From: Loigolactobacillus binensis
GTDB taxonomy: Bacteria > Bacillota > Bacilli > Lactobacillales > Lactobacillaceae
Length of the DNA stretch: 63,825 bases
Direction of reading: 5' to 3'
Assembly (NCBI RefSeq): GCF_005405165.1
Contig: NZ_BJDN01000016.1
Coordinates: 1 to 63,825, forward strand
The notes under the pieces were generated by a model. That model did no database searches and was not told the origin of the DNA. It worked only from the letters and a program-made list of their open reading frames with translations. The translations under genes and the position numbers were made by a program. Numbering within the stretch: position 1 is the stretch's first letter; each line of letters opens with the position of its first letter. Below are positions 26,745-39,962 of this stretch, one piece after another.

Positions 26745-28027
26745 ACTATTTATTGAAAAATGGCCAGTTTTTAATTGGTGATGACTTGCAACAGCGTGAT
26801 CTTTTAGTGGTCAATGGTAAGATTCAGGAACTTGCCCCTAAACTGGCAGCGCCAGCAGCGACTAAGGTGATTGATCTGCAGGGTAACTTTGTTAGTCCTG
26901 GACTTGTTGATCTACACGTCCATTTACGCGATCCGGGTCAGACCTATAAAGAAACGATCAAAACTGGTAGTGCTGCGGCAGCACACGGTGGCTTTACTTT
27001 TATTGGGGCAATGCCTAACGTGACACCAGTACCAGACAATGTGCAGCAGGTCCAGCAAATGATCGCGCGTAATCACACTGAAGGTAGCGTCCATATTGGC
27101 CAATACGCTACGATCACGAAGCAAAGAACGGCGGGGCAGTTAGTCGATTTTGCTGCCTTAAAGGCCGCTGGTGCCTTTGCCTTTTCTAACGATGGCTCTG
27201 GTGTTCAAAATGTGGATACCATGTATCAGGCCATGCGCGCGGCGGCTAAAGTAGCTTTACCGTTGGCCGCACATGTAGAAGATGATAGCTTATTACATGG
27301 TGGCGTGATGAATGCAGGGACCAAGGCTCAGTCCTTGGGATTACCAGGTATTACCAATGTTGTGGAAACAGCGCAGCTGGCACGCGATTTAGTCTTGGCA
27401 CAGGCTACTGGTGTTCACTACCATGTTTGTCATGTTTCCACTGCGGAGTCAGTGCAAATGATTCGCAGCGCTAAACAGGCAGGCGTTAACGTCACCTGTG
27501 AGGTCACCCCCCACCATTTGCTTCTTAGTGATCGTGATATTCCAGGCGATCAGGGTAATTATAAAATGAATCCTCCTTTACGCAGTGAACGTGATCGTCA
27601 GGCCTTGATCGGTGGCCTATTAGACGGCACCATCGACTGTATTGCTACCGATCACGCCCCACACGGCACTGCAGAAAAACAACAAAGTATGCGCCAAGCA
27701 CCGTTTGGAATTGTTGGCAGCGAAACAGCTTTCAGTTTGCTGTACACTAATTTTGTTAAAACGCGAATTTTCACGTTGAAACAACTTATAGGCTGGCTCA
27801 GTTTGCAACCTGCTAGTATTTTCAACTTAAGTACCTGCGGGCAATTAAAGGTCGGACAAGTAGCCGATTTGGCGGTGTTTGCTTTGAAACAGCATGAGCA
27901 GATCACTGCGGCCAGTTTAGTTTCCAAAGGTAAAAACACGCCCTTTATTGACCAACAAGTTTATGGCGTTACGGTGATCACTATGGTTGCCGGCCAAATC
28001 GTTTATCAGAGAGGTGACCTAAAATGA
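26741..28027 (+). CDS. pyrC: Dihydroorotase (class I)
   Basis: 428 residues. Metal site motif [10 protein letters not shown] (two His), [13 protein letters not shown] (His ligand) and ATDHAPHG (catalytic Asp). Cyclises carbamoyl aspartate to dihydroorotate. ATGA overlaps with both pyrB and carA, indicating strict coupling in the operon. Confidence 0.96.
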   Translation: MNYLLKNGQFLIGDDLQQRDLLVVNGKIQELAPKLAAPAATKVIDLQGNFVSPGLVDLHVHLRDPGQTYKETIKTGSAAAAHGGFTFIGAMPNVTPVPDNVQQVQQMIARNHTEGSVHIGQYATITKQRTAGQLVDFAALKAAGAFAFSNDGSGVQNVDTMYQAMRAAAKVALPLAAHVEDDSLLHGGVMNAGTKAQSLGLPGITNVVETAQLARDLVLAQATGVHYHVCHVSTAESVQMIRSAKQAGVNVTCEVTPHHLLLSDRDIPGDQGNYKMNPPLRSERDRQALIGGLLDGTIDCIATDHAPHGTAEKQQSMRQAPFGIVGSETAFSLLYTNFVKTRIFTLKQLIGWLSLQPASIFNLSTCGQLKVGQVADLAVFALKQHEQITAASLVSKGKNTPFIDQQVYGVTVITMVAGQIVYQRGDLK

Positions 28028-29097
28028 AACGTTACTTAATATTAGCTGATGGTTCGGTTTTTGCCGGAGAAGGGTTTGGCGCGCCGCTGACCACCACTGG
28101 GGAAGTTGTTTTTAACACTGGTATGACCGGCTATCAGGAAACAATTACTGATCAATCCTATAATGGTCAAATTATTACCTTTACTTATCCGTTGATCGGG
28201 AACTACGGTATCAATCGTGATGATTACGAATCAATTGCGCCAACTTGTAAAGGCGTGGTGGTCCATGAAGTTGCTCGCCGGGCCAGCAATTGGCGCAATC
28301 AGATGTCGTTGGACGAATTTTTACAGCGCAAACATATTCCTGGTATCAGTGGCATTGACACACGGCGCCTAACCCGTCGTTTACGAACGGAAGGTACAAT
28401 GAAAGCTAGCATTGTTGATACCGTTGATGATCACGCTTTTGATCAATTAAACGCGTTAGTGATGCCTAAAAACCAAGTACAACAGGTTTCTACTACCAAG
28501 CCTTATCCAAGTCCTGCCACTGGTCGGAATGTAGTCGTGATCGACTTTGGCTTGAAGCACAGTGTATTACGCGAACTATCTAAACGCCAATGTAATCTAA
28601 CCGTTTTACCCTACGATACGACGGCGCAAGCAATTTTAGATTTAGCACCAGATGGCGTTATGCTCAGTAACGGCCCAGGTGACCCTAAAGATGTGCCGGA
28701 AGCGCTGGACATGATTCGCGGGATCCAGGGTAAAATTCCGTTATTCGGTATTTGTCTTGGTCATCAATTATTTGCCTTAGCCAATGGGGCCGACACTTAT
28801 AAAATGAAATTTGGTCATCGGGGGTTTAATCATCCTGTTCGTGAGATCGCGACTGGGCGGATTGATTTTACTTCGCAAAATCATGGGTACGCTGTTGATC
28901 CAACATCTGTCGCTGCCGCCAACTTATTGGTGACACACCAGGAGATCAATGACCAGACGATCGAAGGATTACGTCACCGTAACTACCCGGCATTTTCTGT
29001 TCAATTTCATCCTGATGCAACGCCAGGGCCACATGATGCAACACATTTATTTGACGAATTTATGGAAATGATCGATGCCTTTAAAAAGCGGAATTAG
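28024..29097 (+). CDS. carA: Carbamoyl-phosphate synthase small (glutaminase) subunit
   Basis: 357 residues. N-terminal CPSase_S domain, then a class I glutaminase with the nucleophile in [13 protein letters not shown] and the His in [14 protein letters not shown]. The usual Glu of HPEA is Asp in this protein. Supplies ammonia from glutamine to CarB. Position inside the PyrR-controlled operon means this is the pyrimidine-dedicated enzyme (PyrAA). Confidence 0.95.
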   Translation: MKRYLILADGSVFAGEGFGAPLTTTGEVVFNTGMTGYQETITDQSYNGQIITFTYPLIGNYGINRDDYESIAPTCKGVVVHEVARRASNWRNQMSLDEFLQRKHIPGISGIDTRRLTRRLRTEGTMKASIVDTVDDHAFDQLNALVMPKNQVQQVSTTKPYPSPATGRNVVVIDFGLKHSVLRELSKRQCNLTVLPYDTTAQAILDLAPDGVMLSNGPGDPKDVPEALDMIRGIQGKIPLFGICLGHQLFALANGADTYKMKFGHRGFNHPVREIATGRIDFTSQNHGYAVDPTSVAAANLLVTHQEINDQTIEGLRHRNYPAFSVQFHPDATPGPHDATHLFDEFMEMIDAFKKRN

Positions 29098-29138
29098 CTA
29101 AAACAACGGCAGGTTTATAATGAAGGGAAGTTAGTATA

Positions 29139-32100
29139 TTGCCTAAACGCACAGATATTCATAAAATCCTAGTGATCGGTTCTGGTCCGATCATCATTGG
29201 TCAGGCGGCTGAATTTGATTATTCCGGTACCCAGGCTTGCTTAGCTTTACGGGAAGAAGGCTACCAAGTTGTTTTAGTTAATTCTAATCCGGCAACGATC
29301 ATGACGGATAAGGAAATCGCCGATCAAGTTTATATTGAACCACTAACGCTGGAGTTTGTGACGCGTATCTTACGTAAAGAATTACCGGACGCCATTTTGC
29401 CTACCTTAGGCGGACAGCAAGGCTTAAATATGGCGATGGAGTTATCTTCTGCCGGTATTTTAGATGAGCTTAATATTCAATTATTGGGTACTAAACTTGA
29501 TGCTATTGATCAGGCTGAAGATCGGGAATTATTTAAAAATCTAATGCAGCAACTTCAAGAACCGATTCCCGAATCACTTAGTGTGACTACAGTTGCCGCG
29601 GCAGTTAATTTTGCCCGTAAAATCGGTTTTCCAGTGATCGTACGTCCTGCATTTACTATGGGCGGAACTGGTGGCGGTATGTGCGATAACGAGGCCGAAT
29701 TAATCGAGATCGCTACTAATGCATTAAAGTTATCACCGATTACGCAGGCTTTGATCGAACAGAGCATTGCTGGTTTTAAAGAGATTGAATACGAAGTTAT
29801 GCGTGACGCCGCCGATAATGCATTAGTTGTTTGTAATATGGAAAATATTGATCCTGTAGGGATTCATACCGGCGATTCGATCGTGACGGCGCCAGTGCAA
29901 ACTTTATCTGACAAAGAAAATCAAATGTTGCGTGACGCTTCCTTAAAAATTATTCGGGCCTTAAAAATCGAAGGGGGTTGCAACGTTCAGCTGGCGTTGG
30001 ATCCGCATAGTTTTCAATATTACATTATTGAAGTAAACCCGCGGGTCTCTCGTTCATCGGCTTTAGCTTCCAAGGCCACCGGCTACCCGATCGCTAAGAT
30101 TGCTTCAAAAATCGCAGTAGGCTTAACGTTAGATGAAATTATGAATCCGATCACCGGCACCACCTATGCTGAATTTGAGCCAACTTTGGATTACGTCGTT
30201 ACCAAGATTCCACGCTGGCCCTTTGATAAATTTGCCAAAGGTGAGCGGCGCTTAGGAACACAAATGAAAGCGACTGGGGAAGTAATGGCGATCGGCCGTA
30301 ATTTTGAAGAATCTATTTTAAAGGCCGTCCGTTCACTGGAAATTGGCACCGTTCATTTAGAATTACCAGAACTAACTGCGGTTAGTGATGCCGACCTGAC
30401 TGATAAATTGGTGCATCCCCAAGATGATCGCCTGTTCTACTTAGCAGAAGCACTGCGGCGTAATTTTGGTCTGGAAGAGTTGAACGAATTAACTAAAATT
30501 GATATCTTCTTCCTTGATAAATTACTGCATATTATTGAACTGGAGCAGGAGTTAACCGCGAATAAAGGTGATTTGACCGTTTTAGAACAAGCCAAGCGCA
30601 ATGGTTTTACTGACGTTAAAATCAGCCAATTATGGCAATTACCAGTTGACCAGCTCCGTGATATGCGGCGTGAAGCTAAAATTTGGCCAGTTTACAAAAT
30701 GGTTGATACTTGTGCTGCCGAATTTGAATCGCAAACGCCTTATTACTACAGTACTTTTGAAGAAGAAAATGAAAGTCAAGTGACTAAAAAACCATCTGTT
30801 TTGGTTTTAGGGTCTGGTCCAATTCGCATTGGGCAGGGGGTGGAGTTTGATTACGCCACGGTTCATTCAGTTAAGGCGATTCAAAAGGCTGGCTATGAAG
30901 CAATTATTATGAACAATAACCCAGAAACTGTGTCAACTGATTTCTCAATCTCCGATAAACTTTATTTTGAACCGTTGACGTTTGAAGATGTGCTGAATGT
31001 AATTGATTTGGAACAACCCATGGGCGTGATCGTTCAATTCGGTGGTCAGACGGCAATCAATTTGGCAGGGCCATTGGCAGATGCCGGCGTCAAGATTCTT
31101 GGTACTAGTGTAACGGATCTCAATCGGGCAGAAGATCGCGATGAGTTTGATCAAGTGATCAAAGACTTAGCGATTCCGCAACCGGTTGGGGCTACGGCAA
31201 CTACTGAGGCTGAAGCGGTAGCCATTGCTAATCGAATTGGCTACCCCGTTTTGATTCGTCCTAGTTATGTTTTAGGCGGCCGGGCAATGGAAATTGTGGA
31301 GAAGCAAGCCGATCTAGAAGTTTATATGCGCGATGCCGTAAAAGTTTCTAATGATCATCCCGTGCTGATCGATCAATATTTGGTCGGTAAGGAATGTGAA
31401 GTTGATGTGATCTCCGATGGGCAGCAAGTTTTGTTGCCTGGGATCATGGAGCATATCGAACGTGCTGGCGTTCACTCAGGGGATTCAATGGCGGTTTATC
31501 CACCGCAATCATTATCTACTACGGTTCAAGCGCAGATCGTAACTAATGCGCAAAAATTAGCGTTGGCTTTAAATTGCGTCGGTATGATGAACATTCAATT
31601 TATTGTTCATCAAGAAAAGGTCTACGTGCTGGAAGTTAATCCGCGAGCTAGCCGCACGGTGCCATTTTTAAGCAAGGTGACGGGTATTCCAATGGCACAA
31701 GTGGCTACCCAAGTGATCCTAGGGACAAGCTTGGCCGAGTTAGGCTATCAGGCGGGCCTTTACCCAACTGGCCAATTAGTTCATGTTAAGGCACCAGTGT
31801 TCTCTTTCTCTAAACTATACAATGTGGATAGTCTACTAGGACCAGAAATGAAATCAACCGGTGAGGTAATGGGGAGTGATACCACCTTAGAAAAGGCGTT
31901 ATATAAGGCCTTTGAAGCCTGTAAGTTGCATTTACCAGATTTTGGGACAGTTTTATTCACAATTGCTGACAAGGATAAGGCTGAGGCGGCAACTTTAGCA
32001 CGGCGTTTCCGTGAAATTGGTTACCGGGTGATCGCCACGGCTGGGACTGCAGAATACTTTACCAACGCCAAAATTAAAACCAGCACCGTTGCCAAAATTA

Positions 32101-32318
32101 AAGATGATGCTGAACAAGATATTTTGCAGTTATTGGATCAAGGTCATGTACAGGTAGTGATCAATACCATGGACGCCGATCGTGATGTGGCCTCTGATGG
32201 CTTTCAGATCCGGCAAACCGCAATTGAGCATGGTATTCCTTTATTCACTTCATTGGATACGGCCAATGCAATTTTGTGGGTGCTCGAATCACGATCATTT
32301 ACAACGTTACCATTATAA
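29139..32318 (+). CDS. carB: Carbamoyl-phosphate synthase large subunit
   Basis: 1059 residues. Two duplicated ATP-grasp halves: [20 protein letters not shown] at the start and [19 protein letters not shown] near 548, with [19 protein letters not shown] and [17 protein letters not shown]. The C-terminal MGS-like allosteric domain (about 930-1059) binds UMP and similar effectors in the family. Makes carbamoyl phosphate from bicarbonate, ammonia and two ATP. TTG start with AAGGGAAG upstream. Confidence 0.96.
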   Translation: MPKRTDIHKILVIGSGPIIIGQAAEFDYSGTQACLALREEGYQVVLVNSNPATIMTDKEIADQVYIEPLTLEFVTRILRKELPDAILPTLGGQQGLNMAMELSSAGILDELNIQLLGTKLDAIDQAEDRELFKNLMQQLQEPIPESLSVTTVAAAVNFARKIGFPVIVRPAFTMGGTGGGMCDNEAELIEIATNALKLSPITQALIEQSIAGFKEIEYEVMRDAADNALVVCNMENIDPVGIHTGDSIVTAPVQTLSDKENQMLRDASLKIIRALKIEGGCNVQLALDPHSFQYYIIEVNPRVSRSSALASKATGYPIAKIASKIAVGLTLDEIMNPITGTTYAEFEPTLDYVVTKIPRWPFDKFAKGERRLGTQMKATGEVMAIGRNFEESILKAVRSLEIGTVHLELPELTAVSDADLTDKLVHPQDDRLFYLAEALRRNFGLEELNELTKIDIFFLDKLLHIIELEQELTANKGDLTVLEQAKRNGFTDVKISQLWQLPVDQLRDMRREAKIWPVYKMVDTCAAEFESQTPYYYSTFEEENESQVTKKPSVLVLGSGPIRIGQGVEFDYATVHSVKAIQKAGYEAIIMNNNPETVSTDFSISDKLYFEPLTFEDVLNVIDLEQPMGVIVQFGGQTAINLAGPLADAGVKILGTSVTDLNRAEDRDEFDQVIKDLAIPQPVGATATTEAEAVAIANRIGYPVLIRPSYVLGGRAMEIVEKQADLEVYMRDAVKVSNDHPVLIDQYLVGKECEVDVISDGQQVLLPGIMEHIERAGVHSGDSMAVYPPQSLSTTVQAQIVTNAQKLALALNCVGMMNIQFIVHQEKVYVLEVNPRASRTVPFLSKVTGIPMAQVATQVILGTSLAELGYQAGLYPTGQLVHVKAPVFSFSKLYNVDSLLGPEMKSTGEVMGSDTTLEKALYKAFEACKLHLPDFGTVLFTIADKDKAEAATLARRFREIGYRVIATAGTAEYFTNAKIKTSTVAKIKDDAEQDILQLLDQGHVQVVINTMDADRDVASDGFQIRQTAIEHGIPLFTSLDTANAILWVLESRSFTTLPL

Positions 32319-32334
32319 TGTGGGAGGATTTTTC

Positions 32335-34740
<2,406 letters not shown>

Positions 34741-34744
<4 letters not shown>

Positions 34745-35373
34745 CAACTACTGAAACTAAAATCGCTACGGACTTATTGGCGATTAAAGCCGTAACTTTA
34801 CGGCCAGAACAGCCTTTTACTTGGGCTAGTGGCATTAAAAGCCCAATTTATACCGATAATCGGCTCACCATTAGTTATCCAGGGGTGCGGCGCCATATTG
34901 CTAAGGCTTTGGTCCAATTAATTCGGCAACATTTTCCAGAAGTCGAAGTGATCGCCGGCACGGCAACGGCTGGGATTCCGCATGCTGCTTGGGTGGCGGC
35001 TCAACTGGATCTGCCGATGATCTACGTTCGTTCCAAGCCTAAGGATCACGGTCAAGGCCGCCAAATCGAAGGAAAAATTGCGGCGGGTGCCAAGGTCGTT
35101 GTGATCGATGATTTGATATCCACTGGCGGTAGTGTTCTCAAAGCCGTAACAGCAGCACAAAATGAAGGCGCAATTGTTTTAGGGGTTTGCGGTATTTTTA
35201 GCTATGAGTTAGCGGCCAGTACGACTAATTTTGCCGCGGCCGGAATTCCTTTCTATACATTGACTAACTATACGGCTTTAGTAGAAACAGCAATTGATTC
35301 TGGTATGATCGATCAAGCAAAGCGCGAGCTATTACATCAATGGCGGCGTGATCCTGAGCATTGGGGTAAATGA
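34741..35373 (+). CDS. pyrE: Orotate phosphoribosyltransferase
   Basis: 210 residues from the ATG at 34741 (GGGAGG upstream; the frame is open back to a TTG at 34726). Contains [39 protein letters not shown] and the PRPP motif [14 protein letters not shown]. Joins orotate to PRPP. Final gene of the pyr operon; a strong terminator follows. Confidence 0.96.
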
Positions 35374-35376
35374 ATT

Positions 35377-35421
35377 AAAGACGGCCGACTAGCGTAGATC
35401 ATGCTAGTCGGCCGTCTTTTT
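35377..35421. terminator. Bidirectional terminator, pyr operon / rqcH
   Basis: AAAGACGGCCGACTAGC (35377-35393) pairs perfectly with GCTAGTCGGCCGTCTTT (35403-35419), with A and T tracts outside. Very stable GC-rich stem that closes the pyr operon and the convergent rqcH. Confidence 0.93.
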
Positions 35422-35430
35422 AGTTGCATA

Positions 35431-37140
35431 TTATTGAGAGCGTTGACTCAGTTTTTGAACCAATTGTTCATCAGGGGTGACGATCACGGTTTTTTGACCA
35501 GTATAGATCACAAAACCGGGCTTGGCACCATTAGGTTTATGGACCTTTTTAACCGCCACAGTATCGACCGGAACACTTGCTGACAGCCGTGCTTTTGAAT
35601 AGTAAGCTGCTAGATTGGCGGCCTCTACTACAGTTGTTTCGCTAGGATCGGCCTGAGTAATGATCACGTGGGAGCCCGGAACATCCTTAGCATGTAGCCA
35701 AATATCAGTTTTTCGTGCTGTTTTTAAAGTTAACCGATCATTTTGAAGATTATTTTTACCGACTAGAATCTTCGTGCCGTCACTGGCATAGAAGGTCTCA
35801 GGTTGATTTAATTTAACCCGCTGCTTCTTTTGCTTAGTTTTAGTTCGCAGATAGCCTTGTTGGCGGAGCTCAGCCTGGATATCTTGTAGATCTTTTGGTG
35901 CCGCAAGATCGATCTGCGTTAAAATACCTTGAAAGTAGTCAATTTCTTGTTGTGTTGTTGTTAACTGTTCATTAACGAAATGCACTGAATTCTTAAGCTT
36001 TTGATACTTAGTAAAGTATTTTTGGGCATTTTTGGAAGGTGAGAGTTGGTTGGATAAACTGATTTTTAACGGCGCTTCATCTGCGTAGAAATTAGGTAAA
36101 GTGATTGAGGTCATGCCGCGTTTAACTTGATGTAAATACGTTGTCAAGATTTCGCCTTTGATTCGGTAAGTATCGGCTTTTTCTGATGCTGCCAATGTTT
36201 GTTGCAGTTTACGATATTTTTTCTTATTTTTTTTCAATTCATTTTGAACTAACCGAATCAAATCGCTGCCTTGTTGGTGAACACGATCTAATTGTGCTTT
36301 ATCACGGTAAAAATGATCTAACAGGTCGCTTAAACTGGGATAGGCCGTTCGTGTGCCGTGTTGGCTGATAAATGGGCAGGCTGAAAATTGTAATTGTTTC
36401 TTAGTTGGATCGTGAGTGATCGTGGGTTGGGGCGTAGTTGCAATTGTTTGAAAGAAGTCCTGCCAAGCAGTTACTGGATCAGTGGCCTGTGCCAAGCGAG
36501 TGGCCACTTCCAAGGCAGTATCAAAACCAAAACCCTGATAAGTTTGTTGTAGTTCCTTAGCTTGTGCGAAAATATCGGCCGTTGTCGCTAATCCGCGATA
36601 AAGGGGTTTAGCGGTGGTAAAAGGATTGGCCTCGTTTTGCTGTGGTGGGGTAATATACGTTGCGCCAGGTAGTAATAAGCGGTAACGATTTTGATCGTGG
36701 GCAACATGCCGAATTGTGTCAATAATTCGCTGATCAGCCTGATTGAGTAAAATAATATTACTATGGCGGCCCATCATTTCAATGATCAGAACTAGGTTTT
36801 CTTGATCGCCAATTTCATTACGTGCGGTAAAAGTTAAATGTACAACCCGATCATTATCGATTTGTTTTAGGGAGCTAATAATTGCCCCGTCTAAATATTT
36901 ACGTAGCGTCATAGTAAAATTAGTTGGCTTTTCAGGATTAACGAAGGGAATTTCAGTAATTTGTAAACGTGCGTAACTAGGGTGAGCCGAAAGCAATAAT
37001 GGATAATTGTGGCGTTTAGCGCGCACAGTTAAAATTAATTCATTAGGATAGGGTTGGCTGATCCGAGCAACCCGGCCACCAGTTAATAAGGGGGCCAACT
37101 CATTGACCATTGCGTGGGTAAAAACACCATCAAATGACAT
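35431..37140 (-). CDS. rqcH: RqcH (NFACT/FbpA family) ribosome quality-control protein
   Basis: 569 residues. NFACT-N domain beginning MSFDGVFTHAMVNEL with the DR-like segment at NDRVVHLTF, then helix-hairpin-helix and coiled-coil regions (about 290-420), and the NFACT-R domain (GTKILVGKNNLQNDRL, then DIWLHAKDVPGSHVI). Older annotations call it fibronectin-binding protein. In Bacillus RqcH binds stalled 50S subunits and recruits tRNA-Ala to add alanine tails. Single gene with its own promoter, divergent from the MarR gene. Confidence 0.92.
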   Translation of the reverse strand: MSFDGVFTHAMVNELAPLLTGGRVARISQPYPNELILTVRAKRHNYPLLLSAHPSYARLQITEIPFVNPEKPTNFTMTLRKYLDGAIISSLKQIDNDRVVHLTFTARNEIGDQENLVLIIEMMGRHSNIILLNQADQRIIDTIRHVAHDQNRYRLLLPGATYITPPQQNEANPFTTAKPLYRGLATTADIFAQAKELQQTYQGFGFDTALEVATRLAQATDPVTAWQDFFQTIATTPQPTITHDPTKKQLQFSACPFISQHGTRTAYPSLSDLLDHFYRDKAQLDRVHQQGSDLIRLVQNELKKNKKKYRKLQQTLAASEKADTYRIKGEILTTYLHQVKRGMTSITLPNFYADEAPLKISLSNQLSPSKNAQKYFTKYQKLKNSVHFVNEQLTTTQQEIDYFQGILTQIDLAAPKDLQDIQAELRQQGYLRTKTKQKKQRVKLNQPETFYASDGTKILVGKNNLQNDRLTLKTARKTDIWLHAKDVPGSHVIITQADPSETTVVEAANLAAYYSKARLSASVPVDTVAVKKVHKPNGAKPGFVIYTGQKTVIVTPDEQLVQKLSQRSQ

Positions 37141-37181
37141 TTAAGATGCCTCACTTTCATATATTTATCAATATGTTATCA

Positions 37182-37210
37182 ATTATACTTGTTTTCAGAG
37201 TTAGTGACAA
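37182..37210 (-). promoter_or_regulatory. Promoter for rqcH
   Basis: On the minus strand: TTGTCA (37205-37210), 17 bases, TATAAT (37182-37187). Near-consensus. Its -35 is 22 bp from the first MarR-type palindrome, so the divergent regulator could affect it. Confidence 0.78.
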
Positions 37211-37225
37211 AGAAGCAGAACCAAT

Positions 37226-37273
37226 AATTTACTTGTAAGTTACAACTAAACTATTGTAGAATACAAGTAAATT
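37226..37273 (+). promoter_or_regulatory. Tandem MarR-type operators over the marR promoter
   Basis: Two perfect palindromes TTGTA-N3-TACAA lie at 37233-37245 and 37254-37266, exactly 21 bp apart. A further 12-bp inverted pair (37226-37237 with 37262-37273) brackets them. A promoter TTGTAA (37233-37238), 18 bases, TAGAAT (37257-37262) is embedded, so one site covers the -35 and the other the -10. This is the expected layout of autorepression. Confidence 0.75.
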
Positions 37274-37289
37274 CGCTTAAAGCTAGGAG

Positions 37290-37745
37290 GTGATCGCCAT
37301 CGAGCCCATTTTTACCGCATTACATGAATTTGAACAGCAGCGACGCCAGCATGAACGCCAGATTTGTCGGCAACTGCGTCTTAATCATGCCGATATTCGT
37401 TTATTAAGTTATTTAACCGTCTCAAAACAAACTTTGCAACAGCTGCAGCAATTAACTGGACTGGATATTTCTACACTTAGTCGGCAGCTTACTGCCTTGA
37501 CTCGTAAAAAAATGTTACGTAAGCAATTAGATCAACGTGATCGCCGCAAACGAATTTTCACTTTGACAACTTTAGGGCAAAAACAGTTTCAATATTTTTG
37601 TCAGGCAAGTGCTAATTTTGAACAAGCAATTTTAGCTAATTGGACTGTCGAAGAGCAACAATTATTAAAAGTGTTACTCGGCCGCTTACTTACCAGTACA
37701 AAACGCCTAGGCCCCACTGCAAATTTGTTGGAGGTGGGTGAGTAG
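37290..37745 (+). CDS. MarR-family transcriptional regulator
   Basis: About 150 residues. Winged helix-turn-helix: QLRLNHADIRLLSYL, LQQLTGLDISTLSRQLTALTRKKML (recognition helix), then a wing with DQRDRRKRIFTLT. Long helices at both ends would form the dimer. The only canonical in-frame start is the GTG at 37290, which shares a base with a perfect AGGAGGTGATC ribosome site; a non-AUG start further on (ATC at 37299) would be correctly spaced. Likely autoregulates through the palindromes just upstream. Ligand and other targets unknown. Confidence 0.85.
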   Translation: MIAIEPIFTALHEFEQQRRQHERQICRQLRLNHADIRLLSYLTVSKQTLQQLQQLTGLDISTLSRQLTALTRKKMLRKQLDQRDRRKRIFTLTTLGQKQFQYFCQASANFEQAILANWTVEEQQLLKVLLGRLLTSTKRLGPTANLLEVGE

Positions 37746-37802
37746 CAGGGTGACAGGGCAATGAGAATTTAGCAGTTTCGGATGTGAGTTAGTTAATATT
37801 AT

Positions 37803-37810
37803 GGTATAGT
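37803..37810 (+). promoter_or_regulatory. Extended -10 promoter for degV
   Basis: TGGTATAGT, with TATAGT at 37805-37810, an extended -10 element 38 bases before the degV ATG. No clear -35. Confidence 0.5.
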
Positions 37811-37848
37811 TATTTAGATAATGAAAACATTAAAGTAGGTGTCCTATT

Positions 37849-38712
37849 ATGAAAATTGCTGTTGTGACGGACAGTACAGCGTACTTACCCCAGCAATTGA
37901 TCGATGAAAATGAAATTACGGTTGTCCCATTACCTGTAATTCTAGATGGTCAAACCTATAATGAAGGTGTTGACATCTCTTCCGCTGATTTTTATGAAAA
38001 ATTGCGCCAATCTGAAAACTTTCCCAGTACGGCGCAACCTTCGATTGGGCAAATGGTCGCTTTATACCAGAATTTAGGCGATCAAGGCTATGATACTGTG
38101 ATCAGCATTCATTTAGCCAGTACAATTTCCGGTTTTGTTAATAACCTTAAAAATGCTGCTCAGTTAGTCAAAAATACACATGTGATTCCATACGATTCTC
38201 AAATTACCGTGATCTTAATGGGCGAAATGGTTCTAACTGCTGCTAAAATGGCTAAAAAAGGCAAAACAGTTGAGGAAATTTTGGCGCGTTTAGATGCTTT
38301 ACGCGAAACAACTGATGAGTATTTTATTGTCAATGACCTACAAAATTTGGTTCGTGGCGGTCGTTTATCTAATGCATCAGCATTTCTTGGCAGCATGTTG
38401 CGAATTAAACCGATTTTGACTTTTGATGATCAATCACATAAAATTGTAGCCTTTGAAAAAATTCGTTCGCTTAAGAAAGCTTATGCACGGGTTGAGGAAC
38501 TATTTGCTCAGGCTGTACAACGAACCGATTATCCGATTCATGCTTATGTGATCCACGCTAATGATGAACCGGCAGCAATTGAGTGGCGGGATCAGTTAGC
38601 AGCCAAATACCCCCAAGTGAAATTTGATATCAGCTATTTTGGACCGGTAGTTGGTGCACACTTAGGTGAAAAAGCAATTGCTATTGGTTGGATCAAAGAC
38701 GAATTAATTTAG
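37849..38712 (+). CDS. DegV-family fatty-acid-binding protein
   Basis: 287 residues. VVTDSTAYLPQ at the start, FPSTAQPSIGQMVALYQ, SIHLASTISGFVNNL and NLVRGGRLSNASAFLGSML are the DegV fold signatures that hold a buried fatty acid. Members such as FakB hand exogenous fatty acids to the kinase FakA for phospholipid synthesis. Whether this copy is FakB-type is inferred; no fakA is near. Single gene. Confidence 0.87.
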   Translation: MKIAVVTDSTAYLPQQLIDENEITVVPLPVILDGQTYNEGVDISSADFYEKLRQSENFPSTAQPSIGQMVALYQNLGDQGYDTVISIHLASTISGFVNNLKNAAQLVKNTHVIPYDSQITVILMGEMVLTAAKMAKKGKTVEEILARLDALRETTDEYFIVNDLQNLVRGGRLSNASAFLGSMLRIKPILTFDDQSHKIVAFEKIRSLKKAYARVEELFAQAVQRTDYPIHAYVIHANDEPAAIEWRDQLAAKYPQVKFDISYFGPVVGAHLGEKAIAIGWIKDELI

Positions 38713-38715
38713 CTT

Positions 38716-38740
38716 AAAGACACTAAATGAGTGTCTTTTT
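38716..38740 (+). terminator. Terminator of degV
   Basis: AAAGACACT (38716-38724) and AGTGTCTTT (38730-38738) followed by T residues. The next 150 bases, to the ppaC terminator, hold no gene; only an 8-bp inverted pair AAAGTAGC/GCTACTTT (38847-38854 and 38883-38890) is visible. Confidence 0.8.
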
Positions 38741-38895
38741 ATTTAGGTGAAAATTAGTTTATAGCAAGAGGGCGGCTTTAAAAAAGTTGGAATTAAGTAA
38801 TTAGATTGTCGTTAAATAATACTAGTTTACATAATATATATTATACAAAGTAGCGTATTAGCTGTTTTATTCGCCCAAACTAGCTACTTTTAACT

Positions 38896-38935
38896 AAAAA
38901 AACAGCTTAACTCTTATTTTGAGTTAAGCTGTTTT
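38896..38935 (-). terminator. Terminator of ppaC
   Basis: AAAACAGCTTAACTC (38899-38913) pairs with GAGTTAAGCTGTTTT (38921-38935). On the minus strand the stem is followed by a T run. Confidence 0.85.
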
Positions 38936-38948
38936 ACTTGATAATTGA

Positions 38949-39884
38949 TTATTGTTGTTCAAATGCTTCAGTTAATTGTGGGACAACTTGTTTCTTCCGC
39001 GAAACAACACCTGGTAAAACTAACCGTTGTTGTGAGTTCAGTTTTTGTTTAAAGGCAGCTTCAACTGGTGCAATTGGATCGCCAATGACTAAAGCCTCAG
39101 TATCACTATTCAAAATGTTGGTAACCATCAAGAAGAATAAATCATAGTTATTGGCGGCGGTATCAGCTTTAATCGCTGTTTCAAATTCAGGCTGCCGTTT
39201 AAAAATATCGTTAACGTCAACCGTATTGATTTGTGCCACCCGTACATTTTTACCAGCCAAAGTAAATGATTTAGCATCAGCATCGATCAATTCAGCCGCA
39301 GATTTGCTGTCAACATTAGTTCCAGCACGTAATTCATCTAATCCATATTGATTGGCATCAACATTAGCGATCTTGGCTAATTCCTTAACTGCCGTTTCAT
39401 CATCAGTAGTTGTTGTCGGTGATTTTAACAATAATGTGTCTGAAATGATGGCCGATAACATTAAGCCAGCTAATTGTTGCGGAATGGCCACGTTATTCTC
39501 ATGGAAAAGTTTAGTGATGATCGTGCTTGTGCAGCCTACGGGTTCTGCCCGGTAGTATAAAGGATTAGTGGTTTCAAAGTTTGCGATGCGATGATGATCC
39601 ACTACGGCAACGACCTGAACGTCCTTGCGATCCGCAACACTTTGCTGCGCTTCATTATGATCAACTAAGATCACTTCTTTGACTTCATTAGCAACAGTGG
39701 TCACAACTCGTGGTGCCTGTGCTTTGAAGTAATCTAAAACATACTTAGTTTCGTCATTAGGTGTGCCTAAAGCCACTGCCTCAGTATCCGCACCTAATTG
39801 ATTTTGCAAATAGCTATAAGCCATTGCTGCCACAATCGCATCGGTATCTGGATTTTGGTGGCCAAAGACTAACTGTTTACTCAT
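38949..39884 (-). CDS. ppaC: Manganese-dependent inorganic pyrophosphatase (family II)
   Basis: 311 residues from the ATG at 39884, which has GGGAGTG upstream and gives [21 protein letters not shown] superfamily metal motifs: [13 protein letters not shown] and [10 protein letters not shown]-terminal DHHA2 domain with KxRKKQ-like SRKKQVVP. Hydrolyses pyrophosphate using Mn2+. The long leader carries a perfect 14-bp stem-loop (39931-39962). Confidence 0.94.
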   Translation of the reverse strand: MSKQLVFGHQNPDTDAIVAAMAYSYLQNQLGADTEAVALGTPNDETKYVLDYFKAQAPRVVTTVANEVKEVILVDHNEAQQSVADRKDVQVVAVVDHHRIANFETTNPLYYRAEPVGCTSTIITKLFHENNVAIPQQLAGLMLSAIISDTLLLKSPTTTTDDETAVKELAKIANVDANQYGLDELRAGTNVDSKSAAELIDADAKSFTLAGKNVRVAQINTVDVNDIFKRQPEFETAIKADTAANNYDLFFLMVTNILNSDTEALVIGDPIAPVEAAFKQKLNSQQRLVLPGVVSRKKQVVPQLTEAFEQQ

Positions 39885-39930
39885 ATAAAAAACACTCCCT
39901 AATAGATTTTTGAACAATTTCTGGCAGATT

Positions 39931-39962
39931 TAAACTCACGCAAACTTATTTGCGTGAGTTTA
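39931..39962 (-). repeat. Perfect 14-bp stem-loop in the ppaC leader
   Basis: TAAACTCACGCAAA (39931-39944) pairs perfectly with TTTGCGTGAGTTTA (39949-39962), loop of 4. No T-tract follows on either strand, so it is not a classical terminator. It sits 47 bases before the ppaC start and about 50 after the inferred transcription start. Confidence 0.7.

Noticed and set aside
32182..32334. N-terminal extension of PyrK
   Set aside because: This part overlaps the end of carB; the ATG at 32335 has a proper ribosome site and gives the normal start.
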